64,000 nt of DNA from Psychrosphaera haliotis (GTDB lineage Bacteria > Pseudomonadota > Gammaproteobacteria > Enterobacterales > Alteromonadaceae), in contig NZ_WOCD01000003.1 in the NCBI RefSeq assembly GCF_009728465.1, forward strand, positions 744,001-808,000, read 5' to 3'. Both the position numbers and the translations under genes were made by a program. The notes below the pieces were generated by a model. It saw only the letters and a list, made by a program, of their open reading frames with translations. It had not been told where the DNA came from and did no database searches. Of the stretch, positions 9,134-19,178 are shown piece after piece. The first letter of the stretch is position 1; every line of letters begins with the position of its first letter.

Positions 9134-10792
9134 TTACATATTTGGATAGTTTGGACCGCCGCCACCTTCTGGTGTTACCCAGGTAATGTTTTGCGCCGGA
9201 TCTTTGATATCACACGTTTTACAATGCACACAGTTTTGAGAGTTGATTTGGAACTTCTGTCCCGCTTCTTCTTCAACTATTTCATATACACCAGCTGGAC
9301 AGTAACGTTGCGCAGGCTCGTTAAACTGAGTTAAATTTTGAGCTAGAGGAATTGTTTTATCCGCAAGTTTTAAATGTACCGGTTGGTCTTCTTCATGGTT
9401 AGTATTTGACAAAAATACACTAGATAACTTATCAAAACTCAACTGACCATCTGGTTTTGGATACTCAATCATTTTGCTTTCGTTAGCTGGCTTTAACGAT
9501 GCGTAATCTGGTGTTTCGTCTTTAAACGAGAACGGTAATTTACCGCCAAACCAGTTTTGATCAATCGTATTGTAAGCACCACCAACAACAGTACCTAACT
9601 TGTGTAAAGCAGGACCAAAGTTTCTTGTTGAATAAAGCTCATCATACAACCAGCTAGCATCAAACGCAGTTTGATATTGAACAAGGTCTTGCTGACCTTC
9701 ATCACCAGCCTTTAAAGCGTCAGCAATAGTTTCAGCTGCTAACATGCCTGATTTCATTGCTGCATGATTACCTTTGATTTTAGCAAAGTTAAGTGTGCCG
9801 GCGTTACAACCAACTAAAAAGCCACCTGGCATGGTCATTTTAGGAAGTGAGTTTAAACCACCTTTAGTGATAGCTCTTGCGCCATAGGCTATGCGCTTTG
9901 CACCTTTTAAGTGTTTTGCATAAACCGGGTGATGCTTTAAGCGTTGGAATTCGTCAAACGGGCTCAAGTGTGGATTTGAATAGTTGAGGTCGACAATTAA
10001 ACCACAAACGACTTGGTTATCTTCTGCGTGATATAAATAACCGCCACCCGTAGCGCCATCAGTTAGCGGCCAACCTGCAGTGTGAACTACTAAACCTGGT
10101 TGATGTTGTTCAGCAGGCACCTGCCAAATTTCTTTAAAACCAAGGCCGTAATGTTGAGGAGACTTGCCTTCATCTAGTTTATATTTAGAAATTAAAGACT
10201 TACCTAAGTGTCCACGGCAACCTTCAGCAAAAATCGTATATTTAGCTCTCAGTTCCATGCCCGGCATAAACGAATCTTTAGCTTGGCCTTCTTCATCTAA
10301 GCCCATATCACCCGTTTGAATGCCAACAACTGCGCCGTTGTCATCATATAAAACGTGAGATGCTGGGAAACCAGGGAAAATCTCAACACCCATGGCTTCA
10401 GCTTTTTCCGCTAACCAGCGAGATACATTACCCATAGACACGACATAATTGCCATCGTTGTGCATGGTTTTTGGGAACAACAGTCCAGGTACTGCAGAAG
10501 CAGACTCTTCACCACGAAGGAAATAAACTTCATCGCTACTCACCGCCGCATTTAACGGTGCGCCTTGCTCTTTCCAGTCAGGAATTAATTCTGTTAATGC
10601 TTTTGGATCTAAAACGGCACCAGACAATATATGTGCGCCTACTTCCGACCCTTTTTCAACAACGCAAACCATTAACTCTTGCTCATTCTCTTCTGCTTTT
10701 TGCATCAAGCGAATAGCGGCCGACAAACCCGCAGGGCCAGCTCCAACGATGACTACGTCAAAGTCCATTGATTCTCTTTCAATCTCAGCCAA
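9134..10792 (-). CDS. Electron transfer flavoprotein-ubiquinone oxidoreductase (ETF-QO)
   Basis: A membrane-associated FAD/4Fe-4S enzyme passing electrons from reduced ETF to ubiquinone. The FAD-binding DFDVVIVGAGPAGLSAAIRL is at the N-terminus. The C-terminal cluster region shows a Cys in RYCPAG followed by NCVHCKTC. The ending GGGGPNYPNM is typical of the family. The open frame extends to TTG 10843, but family members begin with an ERESM block just before the FAD motif. I therefore place the start at TTG 10792, downstream of an AAAGGGGA element; ATG 10768 and TTG 10843 are alternatives. It lies 75-126 bp downstream of the D-lactate dehydrogenase-like gene, depending on the start, on the same strand. 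No etfAB genes are visible here. Confidence 0.93.
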   Translation of the reverse strand: MAEIERESMDFDVVIVGAGPAGLSAAIRLMQKAEENEQELMVCVVEKGSEVGAHILSGAVLDPKALTELIPDWKEQGAPLNAAVSSDEVYFLRGEESASAVPGLLFPKTMHNDGNYVVSMGNVSRWLAEKAEAMGVEIFPGFPASHVLYDDNGAVVGIQTGDMGLDEEGQAKDSFMPGMELRAKYTIFAEGCRGHLGKSLISKYKLDEGKSPQHYGLGFKEIWQVPAEQHQPGLVVHTAGWPLTDGATGGGYLYHAEDNQVVCGLIVDLNYSNPHLSPFDEFQRLKHHPVYAKHLKGAKRIAYGARAITKGGLNSLPKMTMPGGFLVGCNAGTLNFAKIKGNHAAMKSGMLAAETIADALKAGDEGQQDLVQYQTAFDASWLYDELYSTRNFGPALHKLGTVVGGAYNTIDQNWFGGKLPFSFKDETPDYASLKPANESKMIEYPKPDGQLSFDKLSSVFLSNTNHEEDQPVHLKLADKTIPLAQNLTQFNEPAQRYCPAGVYEIVEEEAGQKFQINSQNCVHCKTCDIKDPAQNITWVTPEGGGGPNYPNM

Positions 10793-10918
10793 ACCTTGTC
10801 CCCTTTCTCTATCTATTATTTTTATACGCGCTATTTTACTCAAGAGAGCTATTTGAGCTACTTTTATTTAAAACAATTGCATATTTAGTCGTAAATCTAT
10901 GTAAACAAATACACTTAC

Positions 10919-13810
10919 TTAAACTTTTGCGTTAGTTACCTCATCTATTAAATAGTAAATGGACTGATAATTAATACCGCTGTGATGACTAAGCCCTATC
11001 TCGCAGGTCCTACTGGTAGAATAACCGCTTTGGCAACCCTGAACTTGTTGTTTTAGTTCAGCTAAGGCACTTTGATTAAGCTCCGGTACAGTAAAGCCTT
11101 TATCTCCTGCAAAACCACAGCAAGTAACCTGCTCCGGTATTACAACATTAGTTGCACAGACTTTCATAATATCTAAAGCTACTGTCACTTTATCGTCTTT
11201 GCGCGCCGCACAAGTCAAATGAAAAGCAACAGGCTGTGCTTTTGGCGTAACATTAAGCTTAGGCAATAAATGACTATTAACAAAAGTTAGAGGGTCGTAT
11301 AGGCTTAACTGATCCTTTTGACTTGGCGTCAGTGCTGAAATTAACTGAGAGCTGCATTGGCTAGTATCAATCAAAATAGGAAACTCACCCTGATTACTGG
11401 CCTTTAATAAAGACTCAAATAACGAATCCGCTTTTTGTTTTGCCTGTTCAGGAAAACCTTTACTTTTAAAGGGTAAACCACAGCATAACGAGTCAATTTG
11501 ATCCGGCTTAATCACCTCATATCCAGCTTTATCAAGCAAACGATTAAAAACAACATCTTGTTGTGAGTCTAAGGCTTTATCTGTCGTTGTGGATAATGCG
11601 CTCCCGAATACTCGACTTACACATGCAGAAAACAACACCACTTTTGGTTTACCTATGCTCGAATTACTTTTCACCACATTTTTTGGCGCTTTGTATGCCT
11701 TGGGTAGCGCAGGTCTATTCAGATAGCCCATTTTACCGAACAGGCTATGGGGGAATTTAGGTTGAACAATATTTTTTTGATGTGGTTTGTCTTGTAAAAG
11801 CTTACTTTGAATAAAACGCCCAACTTTGACGCCTAGCCGACTAGCCTTTACCGCTAAGCCAAAGTAGTTAGCAACTGTATTTGCTATTTTGTTTGAAAGT
11901 GGCGAATTAGATTTTGTCCTTAGTTGTCTGACTAAGTCACCCGTGTTTATGCCAACCGGGCAGCTGGTTTCACATAAACCACAACCAGCACACGTATCAT
12001 TAACGTTATATTGAAAAGTTTTAATTAAGCTCTGAGATGAGTCATTGCAGGCCATCAAATGGCGCTGGGCTACTATACGTTGCCTTGGCGTAAAGGTTAA
12101 ATTTCGGCTTGGGCACTGGCGTTCGCAAAAACCACATTCAATACACTTATCTATAAGCTCATTGCCCGCCACCAGCGGTTTAATGTTTTTGATAAACAGT
12201 TGTTGATCCTCCGTGATCATCACGTCTGGATTTAGTATGCCATTTGGATCAAACAGCCTTTTTATTTGAAGCATTACTTCATAAAGCGGAGTGCCCCATT
12301 CATGCTCAACAAAAGGAGCCATGTTTCTGCCTGTACCATGCTCCGCTTTTAAAGAGCCTTGATATTTATCAACAACGAGGTCAACCACTTTTCTCATAAA
12401 TAATTCATAGCGGTCTATGTGATCTTGAGTGTCAAAGGCTTGCGAAAATATAAAGTGGAGATTGCCATCTAGAGCGTGGCCATAAATCACTGCGTCATGA
12501 TATTCAAACTCCAGTAACAAAGATTGAAGGTCCACCAAAGCATTAGGCAAAGAATCAATAGGGAATGCGACATCTTCTATCAGCGCCGTCGTTCCAGCTG
12601 GACGATTCGCCCCAACCGCAGGGAAAATTGCTTTGCGCATTTGCCAGTAGCACTTAATTTGCTTTAACTCTCGAGTAAAAACGGCAGGCTCAAACAAAGT
12701 CAGTCCCGCTAATAAAGCTTCGGTACTCATTACCCTTTCATCTAACTCTTGGTTTGAATGACCTTCGACCTGAATAAGTAAAGCCACATTATTGTGTGAA
12801 ATGTGGTGTAAGCACAACGGCATTCCAGGCTCATCTTTAATGGCTTTGAGCGCTAAGAAGTCTATTAACTCGGCTGCGGCAATACTTGAAGGCGATGAGA
12901 TTTGTACTTCCTTTAGGCGTTGAACCGCAAGTCCTGCATCAGAAAGCGAATCAAAGATAACCAGTGAAGTTGCTTTAAAAGGTAAAATATCGACAGTTTT
13001 ATGGGTTATGTGGGAAATAAAGCCTAAAGTTCCTTCCGAACCTATCATCAAGTGGGAGATAACATCAATTACATCATCAAACTCTATTAAAGCTCGCAAG
13101 CTATAGCCCGTGGTATTTTTAATTTGGTATTTTGTTGAAATCCTTTCTACTAAATCGGGTTTTGATCTAACCTGTTGCATTAACAGTTCTATTCCATCAA
13201 CTAACCCTGTGTTGCTCTTTATAAACTCACTTCGCTTTGACGGATTAGCTTTAATCTCTTTTGAGTCAAACTCATACCCATTCGCTAAGATGAACTTAGC
13301 GCTGAGCATTTGACCATAAGTGTCTAATGAGTTCATGCCGGCGGCATTATTTATTGCCATACCACCAACAGTTGCAGCATCAATTGAAGCTGGCATTGGC
13401 CCTAAACCTTTACCAAATGGGAGTAACGCAGAATTTGCCGCGCTGCCCAATACACCGCACTGCATTGTTATGATTTGGCCGTCATCTGAAATTTCATAAT
13501 CTTGCCATTTACTTGAAAGCTTAATAAGCACTGAATCTGTAATGGCTTGACCGGAAAGGCTTGTTCCTGCAGCTCTGAAACAAACAGGAATTAAATACTG
13601 ATTAGCGAGCTGTAAAGTCGACTTTAATTGGGTTTCGTTATCAACAATAACAACGAGTTTTGCTATCAGTCGGTAAAAACTGGCATCCGTGGAGTAAACA
13701 AGGTTTTTTAATGGTTCATCAATAAGTTGCGCAGCGGGTATGGCCGTTTTAAGTTCGCTTAAAAAAGACTGATAGTGGTTATCAGAGACAGAGGTGGCTG
13801 TGGGACTCAT
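10919..13810 (-). CDS. FAD-linked, Fe-S oxidoreductase, likely D-lactate dehydrogenase (Dld-II type)
   Basis: A 963-residue fusion. In order: an FAD_binding_4 domain (from about residue 37, with CFRAAGTSLSGQA and ASIDAATVGGMAINNAAG), an FAD-oxidase C-terminal domain (about 250-530), two 4Fe-4S motifs (CIECGFCERQCP about 553, CAGCGLCETSCP about 610) and a CCG-type Cys-rich region (CCGLPF about 775, CCGFAG about 898). The architecture matches Shewanella Dld-II, a respiratory D-lactate dehydrogenase; related fusions (YdiJ) oxidise D-2-hydroxyglutarate. D-lactate is the likelier substrate, but the sequence alone does not decide. The neighbouring ETF-QO suggests a shared link to the quinone pool. 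Confidence 0.85.
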   Translation of the reverse strand: MSPTATSVSDNHYQSFLSELKTAIPAAQLIDEPLKNLVYSTDASFYRLIAKLVVIVDNETQLKSTLQLANQYLIPVCFRAAGTSLSGQAITDSVLIKLSSKWQDYEISDDGQIITMQCGVLGSAANSALLPFGKGLGPMPASIDAATVGGMAINNAAGMNSLDTYGQMLSAKFILANGYEFDSKEIKANPSKRSEFIKSNTGLVDGIELLMQQVRSKPDLVERISTKYQIKNTTGYSLRALIEFDDVIDVISHLMIGSEGTLGFISHITHKTVDILPFKATSLVIFDSLSDAGLAVQRLKEVQISSPSSIAAAELIDFLALKAIKDEPGMPLCLHHISHNNVALLIQVEGHSNQELDERVMSTEALLAGLTLFEPAVFTRELKQIKCYWQMRKAIFPAVGANRPAGTTALIEDVAFPIDSLPNALVDLQSLLLEFEYHDAVIYGHALDGNLHFIFSQAFDTQDHIDRYELFMRKVVDLVVDKYQGSLKAEHGTGRNMAPFVEHEWGTPLYEVMLQIKRLFDPNGILNPDVMITEDQQLFIKNIKPLVAGNELIDKCIECGFCERQCPSRNLTFTPRQRIVAQRHLMACNDSSQSLIKTFQYNVNDTCAGCGLCETSCPVGINTGDLVRQLRTKSNSPLSNKIANTVANYFGLAVKASRLGVKVGRFIQSKLLQDKPHQKNIVQPKFPHSLFGKMGYLNRPALPKAYKAPKNVVKSNSSIGKPKVVLFSACVSRVFGSALSTTTDKALDSQQDVVFNRLLDKAGYEVIKPDQIDSLCCGLPFKSKGFPEQAKQKADSLFESLLKASNQGEFPILIDTSQCSSQLISALTPSQKDQLSLYDPLTFVNSHLLPKLNVTPKAQPVAFHLTCAARKDDKVTVALDIMKVCATNVVIPEQVTCCGFAGDKGFTVPELNQSALAELKQQVQGCQSGYSTSRTCEIGLSHHSGINYQSIYYLIDEVTNAKV

Positions 13811-13844
13811 TAATTACACTCAAGTTATCGATGCAATTAATTAA

Positions 13845-13870
13845 AGCAAAGAGCCAAGCGACTCTTTGCT
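13845..13870 (-). terminator. Probable terminator of yaaA
   Basis: A 9-bp stem AGCAAAGAG / CTCTTTGCT with an 8-nt loop, followed on the reverse strand by TTTAATTAATT, 19 bp after the yaaA stop. The U-tract is weak. Confidence 0.6.
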
Positions 13871-13888
13871 AGTCATTTTATCAAAAAG

Positions 13889-14665
13889 TTAATCTTGCTC
13901 TTTTCGAGTAAAACAAGGTGCATCTGGTTTTGACAGTTCCGAGTTATAAACATAACCTGCCATGTCGAACTTGAGCAAGTCTTCTAACGTTTCTACTTGG
14001 TTTTTTATTAAGTACTGAACCATCATGCCACGAGCTTTTTTTGCAAAAAAGCTGATCATTTTGTATTGACCATTTTTCCAATCTTTAAAGGTTGGCGTAA
14101 TTAATGGCGCTTTTAATTGTTTTTTCTTAACCGACTTAAAGTATTCCGTTGAAGCCAAGTTAATTAAATACGGTGCATTTACCGCATCAATTTGTTCATT
14201 AATTTTGTTTGTGACAATGTCACCCCAAAAGTGATAAAGGTTATCGCCACGAGGGTTTGAAAGTTTTGTGCCCATCTCTAATCGATATGGCTGCATCAAG
14301 TCTAATGGTTTTAATACACCATACAGGCCAGACAAAATACGAAGGTGTTTTTGTGCATAATCAAACTCGTCATCATTAAAGCTTTCAGCTTCTAAGCCTG
14401 TGTAAACATCACCATTAAAGGCGAGCACGGCTTGTTTTGCGTTTTCTGGAGTGAAGTCAGGCTGCCACTCTGTAAAGCGAGCTGCATTCAGCCCTGCTAA
14501 TTTGTCGCTAATATGCATCAACGAACTTAAATCTTGTGGCGTTAAATCTTTACATACATTCGCTAACTCTGTTGCATCCGACATTAATTCCGGTTGCGTA
14601 TACTTTTGAGTTGCAGGCTTAGTTTCATAATCTAAGTTTTTTGCCGGAGAAATTACATACAACAT
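13889..14665 (-). CDS. yaaA: Peroxide stress protein YaaA
   Basis: A 258-residue protein of the YaaA/DUF328 family. In E. coli it limits hydrogen peroxide damage by lowering intracellular free iron and is under OxyR control; it binds DNA and has a helix-hairpin-helix-like element. The diagnostic N-terminus MLYVISPAKNLDYE and the internal blocks LSGLYGVLKPLDLMQPYRLEM and KARGMMVQYLI are present. It is followed by a terminator and preceded 42 bp upstream by a DUF3429 gene on the same strand. I did not find a clear OxyR site. Confidence 0.95.
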   Translation of the reverse strand: MLYVISPAKNLDYETKPATQKYTQPELMSDATELANVCKDLTPQDLSSLMHISDKLAGLNAARFTEWQPDFTPENAKQAVLAFNGDVYTGLEAESFNDDEFDYAQKHLRILSGLYGVLKPLDLMQPYRLEMGTKLSNPRGDNLYHFWGDIVTNKINEQIDAVNAPYLINLASTEYFKSVKKKQLKAPLITPTFKDWKNGQYKMISFFAKKARGMMVQYLIKNQVETLEDLLKFDMAGYVYNSELSKPDAPCFTRKEQD

Positions 14666-14707
14666 ATTAAATCGCTTCTTTTTTTGATTTGAAAAATGAG
14701 TTAAAGA

Positions 14708-15193
14708 CTAGCTTACCGTTAACCAAATAATAATATGTAACGCCGCTACACTCATACTTAACTTTGCTCTTAGGTCAGTATACCAAGTTGGATAACACTT
14801 TGTTAACTCGGTTTTCTGCTCAATTTGCCACACCACTAAAAATAATAGACCGCCAACAAATAAAGCCGCTTTGCCAACTATAAAAATATTGCCCCAAGCT
14901 AATATTGATAACAATATCGCTGACCAGATAAGACTGCGACTACGAACCTTAACTTGTTGCTGATACTGCCCTGCCAACAATCCAAATACCCATAATGATC
15001 CCGCTAGGAAACTAAGGATAACGGTGCTGTACATTCTAAAAATAAAAAGTGGGTCACCACCAACTAGGTTTAAGTTTGGGAACCAAGCGCAAAGTGCAAA
15101 ATAAAGAAAAGGAATCAGACCACCGTAACCAAATAAGGTGACTGTACTTTTAAGAGAATCATCTATGGTTGATTCATTTGAAACTGTGTTCAT
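14708..15193 (-). CDS. DUF3429 family inner-membrane protein
   Basis: A 161-residue integral membrane protein of unknown function. Four to five hydrophobic segments can be traced (around 22-40, 50-72, 84-100, 104-122 and 143-160). The opening LFGYGGLIPFLYFAL and the following Tyr/Ser-rich segment with SLWVFGL are typical of DUF3429. It sits upstream of yaaA on the same strand and is divergent from tal, and may share a promoter with yaaA. No function can be assigned from sequence. Confidence 0.82.
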   Translation of the reverse strand: MNTVSNESTIDDSLKSTVTLFGYGGLIPFLYFALCAWFPNLNLVGGDPLFIFRMYSTVILSFLAGSLWVFGLLAGQYQQQVKVRSRSLIWSAILLSILAWGNIFIVGKAALFVGGLLFLVVWQIEQKTELTKCYPTWYTDLRAKLSMSVAALHIIIWLTVS

Positions 15194-15441
15194 TTTATTC
15201 TCGATTTAAGCGGTAAAACTACAGTTTGTCGTAATTTTACGAAGGTTTTAAATAAATATACGCATAAGTCTACAAAAACCGTGGTTTAATTACGAATCAT
15301 GCTTGAATAAATTCATCTTTCTTTGTAGTTTTAGCATCAAGTAATAATCATCACAATGCCGCAAAGCCAACTATACTGTTGGTGTCCAGAAAGTAATCAA
15401 TTCTACGTCTATTCGGCACAAAAAGTTTTCAGGAATAAAAA
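15194..15441. other. Divergent regulatory gap with a 14-bp palindrome
   Basis: The gap separates the DUF3429 gene (-) and tal (+). It holds a perfect-arm palindrome TCGTAA-TT-TTACGA at 15229-15242 and a TATACT -10-like hexamer at 15372-15377 flanked by CCAAC / GTTGG (15367-15382). No known operator was recognised; the HexR consensus does not fit. Confidence 0.4.
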
Positions 15442-16395
15442 ATGTCTAGTGTATTAAAACAATTAAGAGAAATGACCACCGTTGTCGCTGATACTGGCGA
15501 AATTGAAGCAATTGCAAAGTTCCGTCCGGTTGACGCAACAACAAACCCGTCATTGTTATTAAAAGCGGCTCAAATCCCAGAATACTCAAAGTATATCGAT
15601 CAAGCTGTAGCGTGGGCAAAACAGCAATCAAACGACAAAGCGCAGCAACTAGAAGATACCTCTGACCAACTTGCGGTATTAATTGGCAAAGAAATCAATG
15701 CCCTAATCCCTGGCCGTATCTCCACAGAAGTTGATGCAAGATTATCATTTGATACCGAAAAAACAGTCGCTAAAGCACTTCGCTTAATAGAGCTGTATGA
15801 ACAAGCTGGCATCGCTCGTGATCGCGTATTAATAAAAATGGCTTCCACTTGGGAAGGCATCAAAGCCGCTGAAATATTAGAGCAACAGGGCATACAGTGT
15901 AACTTAACCTTGTTATTTAGTTTTGCTCAAGCAAGAGCCTGCGCAGAAGCTGGCGTGTTTTTGATTTCTCCATTTGTAGGTCGAATTTTAGATTGGCACA
16001 AAGCGAATGGTGAGAAGCAAGAATTCAGTGGCGAAGAAGATCCTGGCGTTATTTCAGTTCGCAACATTTTCCAATATTACAAACAACATGGCTACAACAC
16101 AGTAGTTATGGGCGCAAGCTTCCGAAATACTGACGAAATTATGGCGTTAGCTGGATGTGATCGCTTAACAATAGCACCGGCTTTATTAGAAGAATTAGAC
16201 GCAATAGAACAGCCTTTGCCAAAAGCGTTATCTTTTGAAGGCAACAAATCTGAGCGCCCTGCAGCAATGACGGAAGCAGAATTTCGCTGGGACCATAACG
16301 AAGATCCAATGGCGACTCAAAAGTTAGCTGAGGGTATTAGTAATTTCGCTAAAGACCAAGTGAAATTAGAAGCTCTACTGTCAGCCAAATTATAG
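15442..16395 (+). CDS. tal: Transaldolase (TalB type)
   Basis: Transfers dihydroxyacetone from sedoheptulose 7-phosphate to glyceraldehyde 3-phosphate in the non-oxidative pentose phosphate pathway. It has 317 residues, the same as E. coli TalB. The Schiff-base Lys132 lies in [11 protein letters not shown]. The N-terminal [12 protein letters not shown] and the central [11 protein letters not shown] motifs are intact. pgi follows after 12 bp, so the two form a sugar-phosphate operon. The ATG follows CAGGAATAAAAA, an acceptable ribosome-binding site. Confidence 0.98.
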   Translation: MSSVLKQLREMTTVVADTGEIEAIAKFRPVDATTNPSLLLKAAQIPEYSKYIDQAVAWAKQQSNDKAQQLEDTSDQLAVLIGKEINALIPGRISTEVDARLSFDTEKTVAKALRLIELYEQAGIARDRVLIKMASTWEGIKAAEILEQQGIQCNLTLLFSFAQARACAEAGVFLISPFVGRILDWHKANGEKQEFSGEEDPGVISVRNIFQYYKQHGYNTVVMGASFRNTDEIMALAGCDRLTIAPALLEELDAIEQPLPKALSFEGNKSERPAAMTEAEFRWDHNEDPMATQKLAEGISNFAKDQVKLEALLSAKL

Positions 16396-16407
16396 GGTTT
16401 TAGTTTA

Positions 16408-18036
16408 ATGAGTCAGACTATTTTAGATTCGCTACAGCCTCATTATGCACGTTTGAAAAGCGTGCACATGAAGGACCTTTTTGAACAGGATGCGTCAAGA
16501 GCGCGTTTGTTCACTAAAAAGGCATGTGGCTTCACCTTAGACTTTTCTAAGAACAATATTGATAAAGACGCATTTGAAGCTCTAATTTCAATGGCTAATC
16601 AAGCAAACTTGAAAGAAAAAACAGCACAAATGTTTTCCGGTGGCGTCATTAATACAACGGAAGACCGAGCGGTTCTTCATACTGCTTTGCGTTCACCAAA
16701 AAACAGTGAAGTCATGGTTGATGGCCAAAACATTATTGAAGATGTTCATAACGCCTTATCAAAAATCGAATCATTTGTTAATGAAGTACACAATGGCACA
16801 CGCAAAGGTTATACCGGCAAAGCGTTTACAGATGTTATAGCCATTGGTATTGGTGGCTCATTTTTAGGTCCGAAAATAGTAACTGAGGCGCTAAAACCTT
16901 ACAAAGTAAAATCACTGAATGTACACTTTGTTGCTAATGTTGATGCCCATCATATTACCGATGTGCTCGCTAAGTTAAATGCTGAAACAACACTAGTTAT
17001 CATGAGTTCAAAGTCTTTTGGTACCCAAGAAACCCTGAAGAATACTGAAACGGCAAGAGATTGGTTGTTAGCGCAAGGCGCTAAGTTTGAAGATATCAGC
17101 AAACACTTTATGTGTGTATCTAGCAACATTGCTAAAGCGACCGAATTTGGCATTAACCCTGATAACATTTTTCCAATGTGGGACTGGGTTGGCGGTCGTT
17201 ATTCTCTTTGGTCAGCGATAGGTTTGCCTATTGCGTTAGCCATTGGTTATAAAAACTTTGCCGATATCCTTGCCGGTGGTCACGACATGGACGTGCATTT
17301 TCAATCAACGCCATTTGAAGATAACTTGCCGGTAATAATGGCAACCTTAGGTGTTTGGTATCGAAACATGTTTGGTAGCCAAGCGCATGTGCTATTGCCT
17401 TACAGTCATTACCTTAGAGGCTTTCCAGCTTATGTCCAGCAGTTGGATATGGAATCAAATGGCAAGTCTACCGATACAAAAAATCAGCCAATTGACTATG
17501 CTACAGGCCCAATTATTTGGGGCGGTGAAGGAACAAACGGACAACATGCATTCCACCAGTTAATGCATCAAGGCAATACCGTTATTCCTGCTGACTTTAT
17601 TTTACCTATTAAACCAAACCACTCAGAAGTGGAACACCATCAAATGTTAGCGGCCAATTGTTTTGCACAAACCCAAGCATTGATGCAAGGTGAGACGGTT
17701 GAAGAAGTAACTCAAAAGTTAATAGCGAAAGGCATGTCAGACAATGACGCAAAGTCACTGGCCACTCATAAACGTATGCCAGGTAATCGTCCGTCGAATA
17801 CTTTGCTAATGGCAGAGCTATCACCAAAACAACTTGGTGCTTTAGTTGCTCTTTATGAGCACAAAGTGTTTGTCCAAGGCGTAATTTGGGATGTAAACAG
17901 CTTTGATCAGTGGGGCGTTGAACTTGGCAAGGTATTAGGCGAATCTGTACTAAATGCGCTTCAAGGGCAACAAACTGAAACCCTAGACTCATCAACCCAA
18001 CAGTTGGTGGACAGTTTTAGAAGCGCTGTTAAATAG
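16408..18036 (+). CDS. pgi: Glucose-6-phosphate isomerase
   Basis: Interconverts glucose 6-phosphate and fructose 6-phosphate. The 542 residues match bacterial PGI. The signatures GIGGSFLGPKIV (about residue 148), the phosphate-binding SSKSFGTQET and the catalytic GGEGTNGQHAFHQLMHQG region (about 372-388) are present. The C-terminal VFVQGVIWDVNSFDQWGVELGK contains the ring-opening Lys. It is translated right after tal and before an EamA transporter 26 bp downstream. In-frame Glu, His and Lys catalytic residues are all retained. Confidence 0.98.
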   Translation: MSQTILDSLQPHYARLKSVHMKDLFEQDASRARLFTKKACGFTLDFSKNNIDKDAFEALISMANQANLKEKTAQMFSGGVINTTEDRAVLHTALRSPKNSEVMVDGQNIIEDVHNALSKIESFVNEVHNGTRKGYTGKAFTDVIAIGIGGSFLGPKIVTEALKPYKVKSLNVHFVANVDAHHITDVLAKLNAETTLVIMSSKSFGTQETLKNTETARDWLLAQGAKFEDISKHFMCVSSNIAKATEFGINPDNIFPMWDWVGGRYSLWSAIGLPIALAIGYKNFADILAGGHDMDVHFQSTPFEDNLPVIMATLGVWYRNMFGSQAHVLLPYSHYLRGFPAYVQQLDMESNGKSTDTKNQPIDYATGPIIWGGEGTNGQHAFHQLMHQGNTVIPADFILPIKPNHSEVEHHQMLAANCFAQTQALMQGETVEEVTQKLIAKGMSDNDAKSLATHKRMPGNRPSNTLLMAELSPKQLGALVALYEHKVFVQGVIWDVNSFDQWGVELGKVLGESVLNALQGQQTETLDSSTQQLVDSFRSAVK

Positions 18037-18062
18037 AAGTCTTTATTGCATAAGGAAATGAA

Positions 18063-18977
18063 GTGAACCCAAAATATTACATAGAACTGTTATTACTGGC
18101 TTCTATTTGGGGCGCTTCATTTTTATTTATGCGTATTGCCTCCCCTGAGTTTGGTGCTTTAAATATGGCCGCTTTGCGGGTCTTTATTGCTGGCTTAACT
18201 TTGTTACCTGTTTTTATCTACGTCACTAAAAAATCCTTATTACCACTTCCTAAAAAAGACCAAGTTAATATCTGGAAAAACTTAATTTTGGTCAGTGTTG
18301 GTAACTCTGTTATTCCGTTTATGTTATTTGCTTATGCGGCACTGTCATTGGAAGCGGGTCTAGCGTCTATTGTTAATGCAACAACTCCTTTGTGGGGCGC
18401 ATTCTTTGGCGTATTACTATTTAACGCTGTACTTATACGAAGTGGTTGGTTTGGTCTTCTGATAGGCTTTATCGGGGTAATAGTATTAACACTGCATAAA
18501 CTATCCTTTAGCTTAGACAACGACGTTCTCGCTATTCTAGCGGTGGTTTCTGCTACTTGCTTATACGGAATTGCATCTAATTACTCAAAAAAGCATTTAA
18601 ATCATGTACCGTCACTTTTAGTTGCGTCAGGAACAATGTTTGTCGGCTCTATTATTGTATTGCCAATATTTTTTATAAATAACAATCTAGAATTTATCCT
18701 GTCAGTAAATAGCACAGCTTGGATGGCGATTATTGCCTTAGGTGCCATTTGTACTGGTTTTGCTTATATCCTTTTTTATCGACTCATTGAATGTACCAGC
18801 CCAACGATTGCCATGTCAGTCACATATCTCATTCCTATTTTTGGGGTTTGCTTTGGCAGCCTCTTTCTAAATGAACCTCTGTATTTAAATATGCTTTTTG
18901 GTGGAGTTTTAATTTTAGTTGGCGTTATGCTGACCACTGGACTTCATTTAAGACTAAAAAAGTTTAAGCAACAATAA
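18063..18977 (+). CDS. EamA/DMT superfamily transporter
   Basis: A 304-residue inner-membrane protein with ten predicted membrane helices in two EamA repeats. The first repeat opens with LLLASIWGASFLFMRIA; the second starts near residue 152 (VLAILAVVSATCLYGIASNYS). Members export amino acids, nucleosides or other metabolites; the substrate cannot be read from sequence. The GTG start at 18063 follows AAGGAAATGAA, a good ribosome-binding site. It may be the third gene of the tal-pgi transcript (26-bp gap). Confidence 0.88.
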   Translation: MNPKYYIELLLLASIWGASFLFMRIASPEFGALNMAALRVFIAGLTLLPVFIYVTKKSLLPLPKKDQVNIWKNLILVSVGNSVIPFMLFAYAALSLEAGLASIVNATTPLWGAFFGVLLFNAVLIRSGWFGLLIGFIGVIVLTLHKLSFSLDNDVLAILAVVSATCLYGIASNYSKKHLNHVPSLLVASGTMFVGSIIVLPIFFINNNLEFILSVNSTAWMAIIALGAICTGFAYILFYRLIECTSPTIAMSVTYLIPIFGVCFGSLFLNEPLYLNMLFGGVLILVGVMLTTGLHLRLKKFKQQ

Positions 18978-19000
18978 GTTACGTTGAACGCCGGTTGACA

Positions 19001-19027
19001 GAACAAAAACCAAACCATTTTTGTTCA
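19001..19027. other. AT-rich hairpin after the EamA gene
   Basis: GAACAAAAA pairs with TTTTTGTTC. It may end the tal-pgi-EamA transcript, but it has little GC and no clean U-tract. The rest of the ~200-bp gap shows no gene. Confidence 0.3.
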
Positions 19028-19178
19028 TTTAACTTTCAAAAATCGTTCATATTTTTTTCACATTTTATCTTTACTTTAGCCCCTGTTGTGATAAAACGAG
19101 TGCAAGCGTTTTAGGTGTGTGTTTAATCACCATCTAATATCCTTATAACAATAATAATTACACTGTTAAGGGGCCGAT

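Noticed and set aside
15229-15242. HexR operator in front of tal
   Set aside because: The palindrome TCGTAATTTTACGA has 2-bp spacing between its arms, while the HexR consensus needs TGTAAT and ATTACA with 3-bp spacing.
17609-17995. 128-residue reverse-strand open frame inside pgi
   Set aside because: Antisense to well-conserved pgi sequence.
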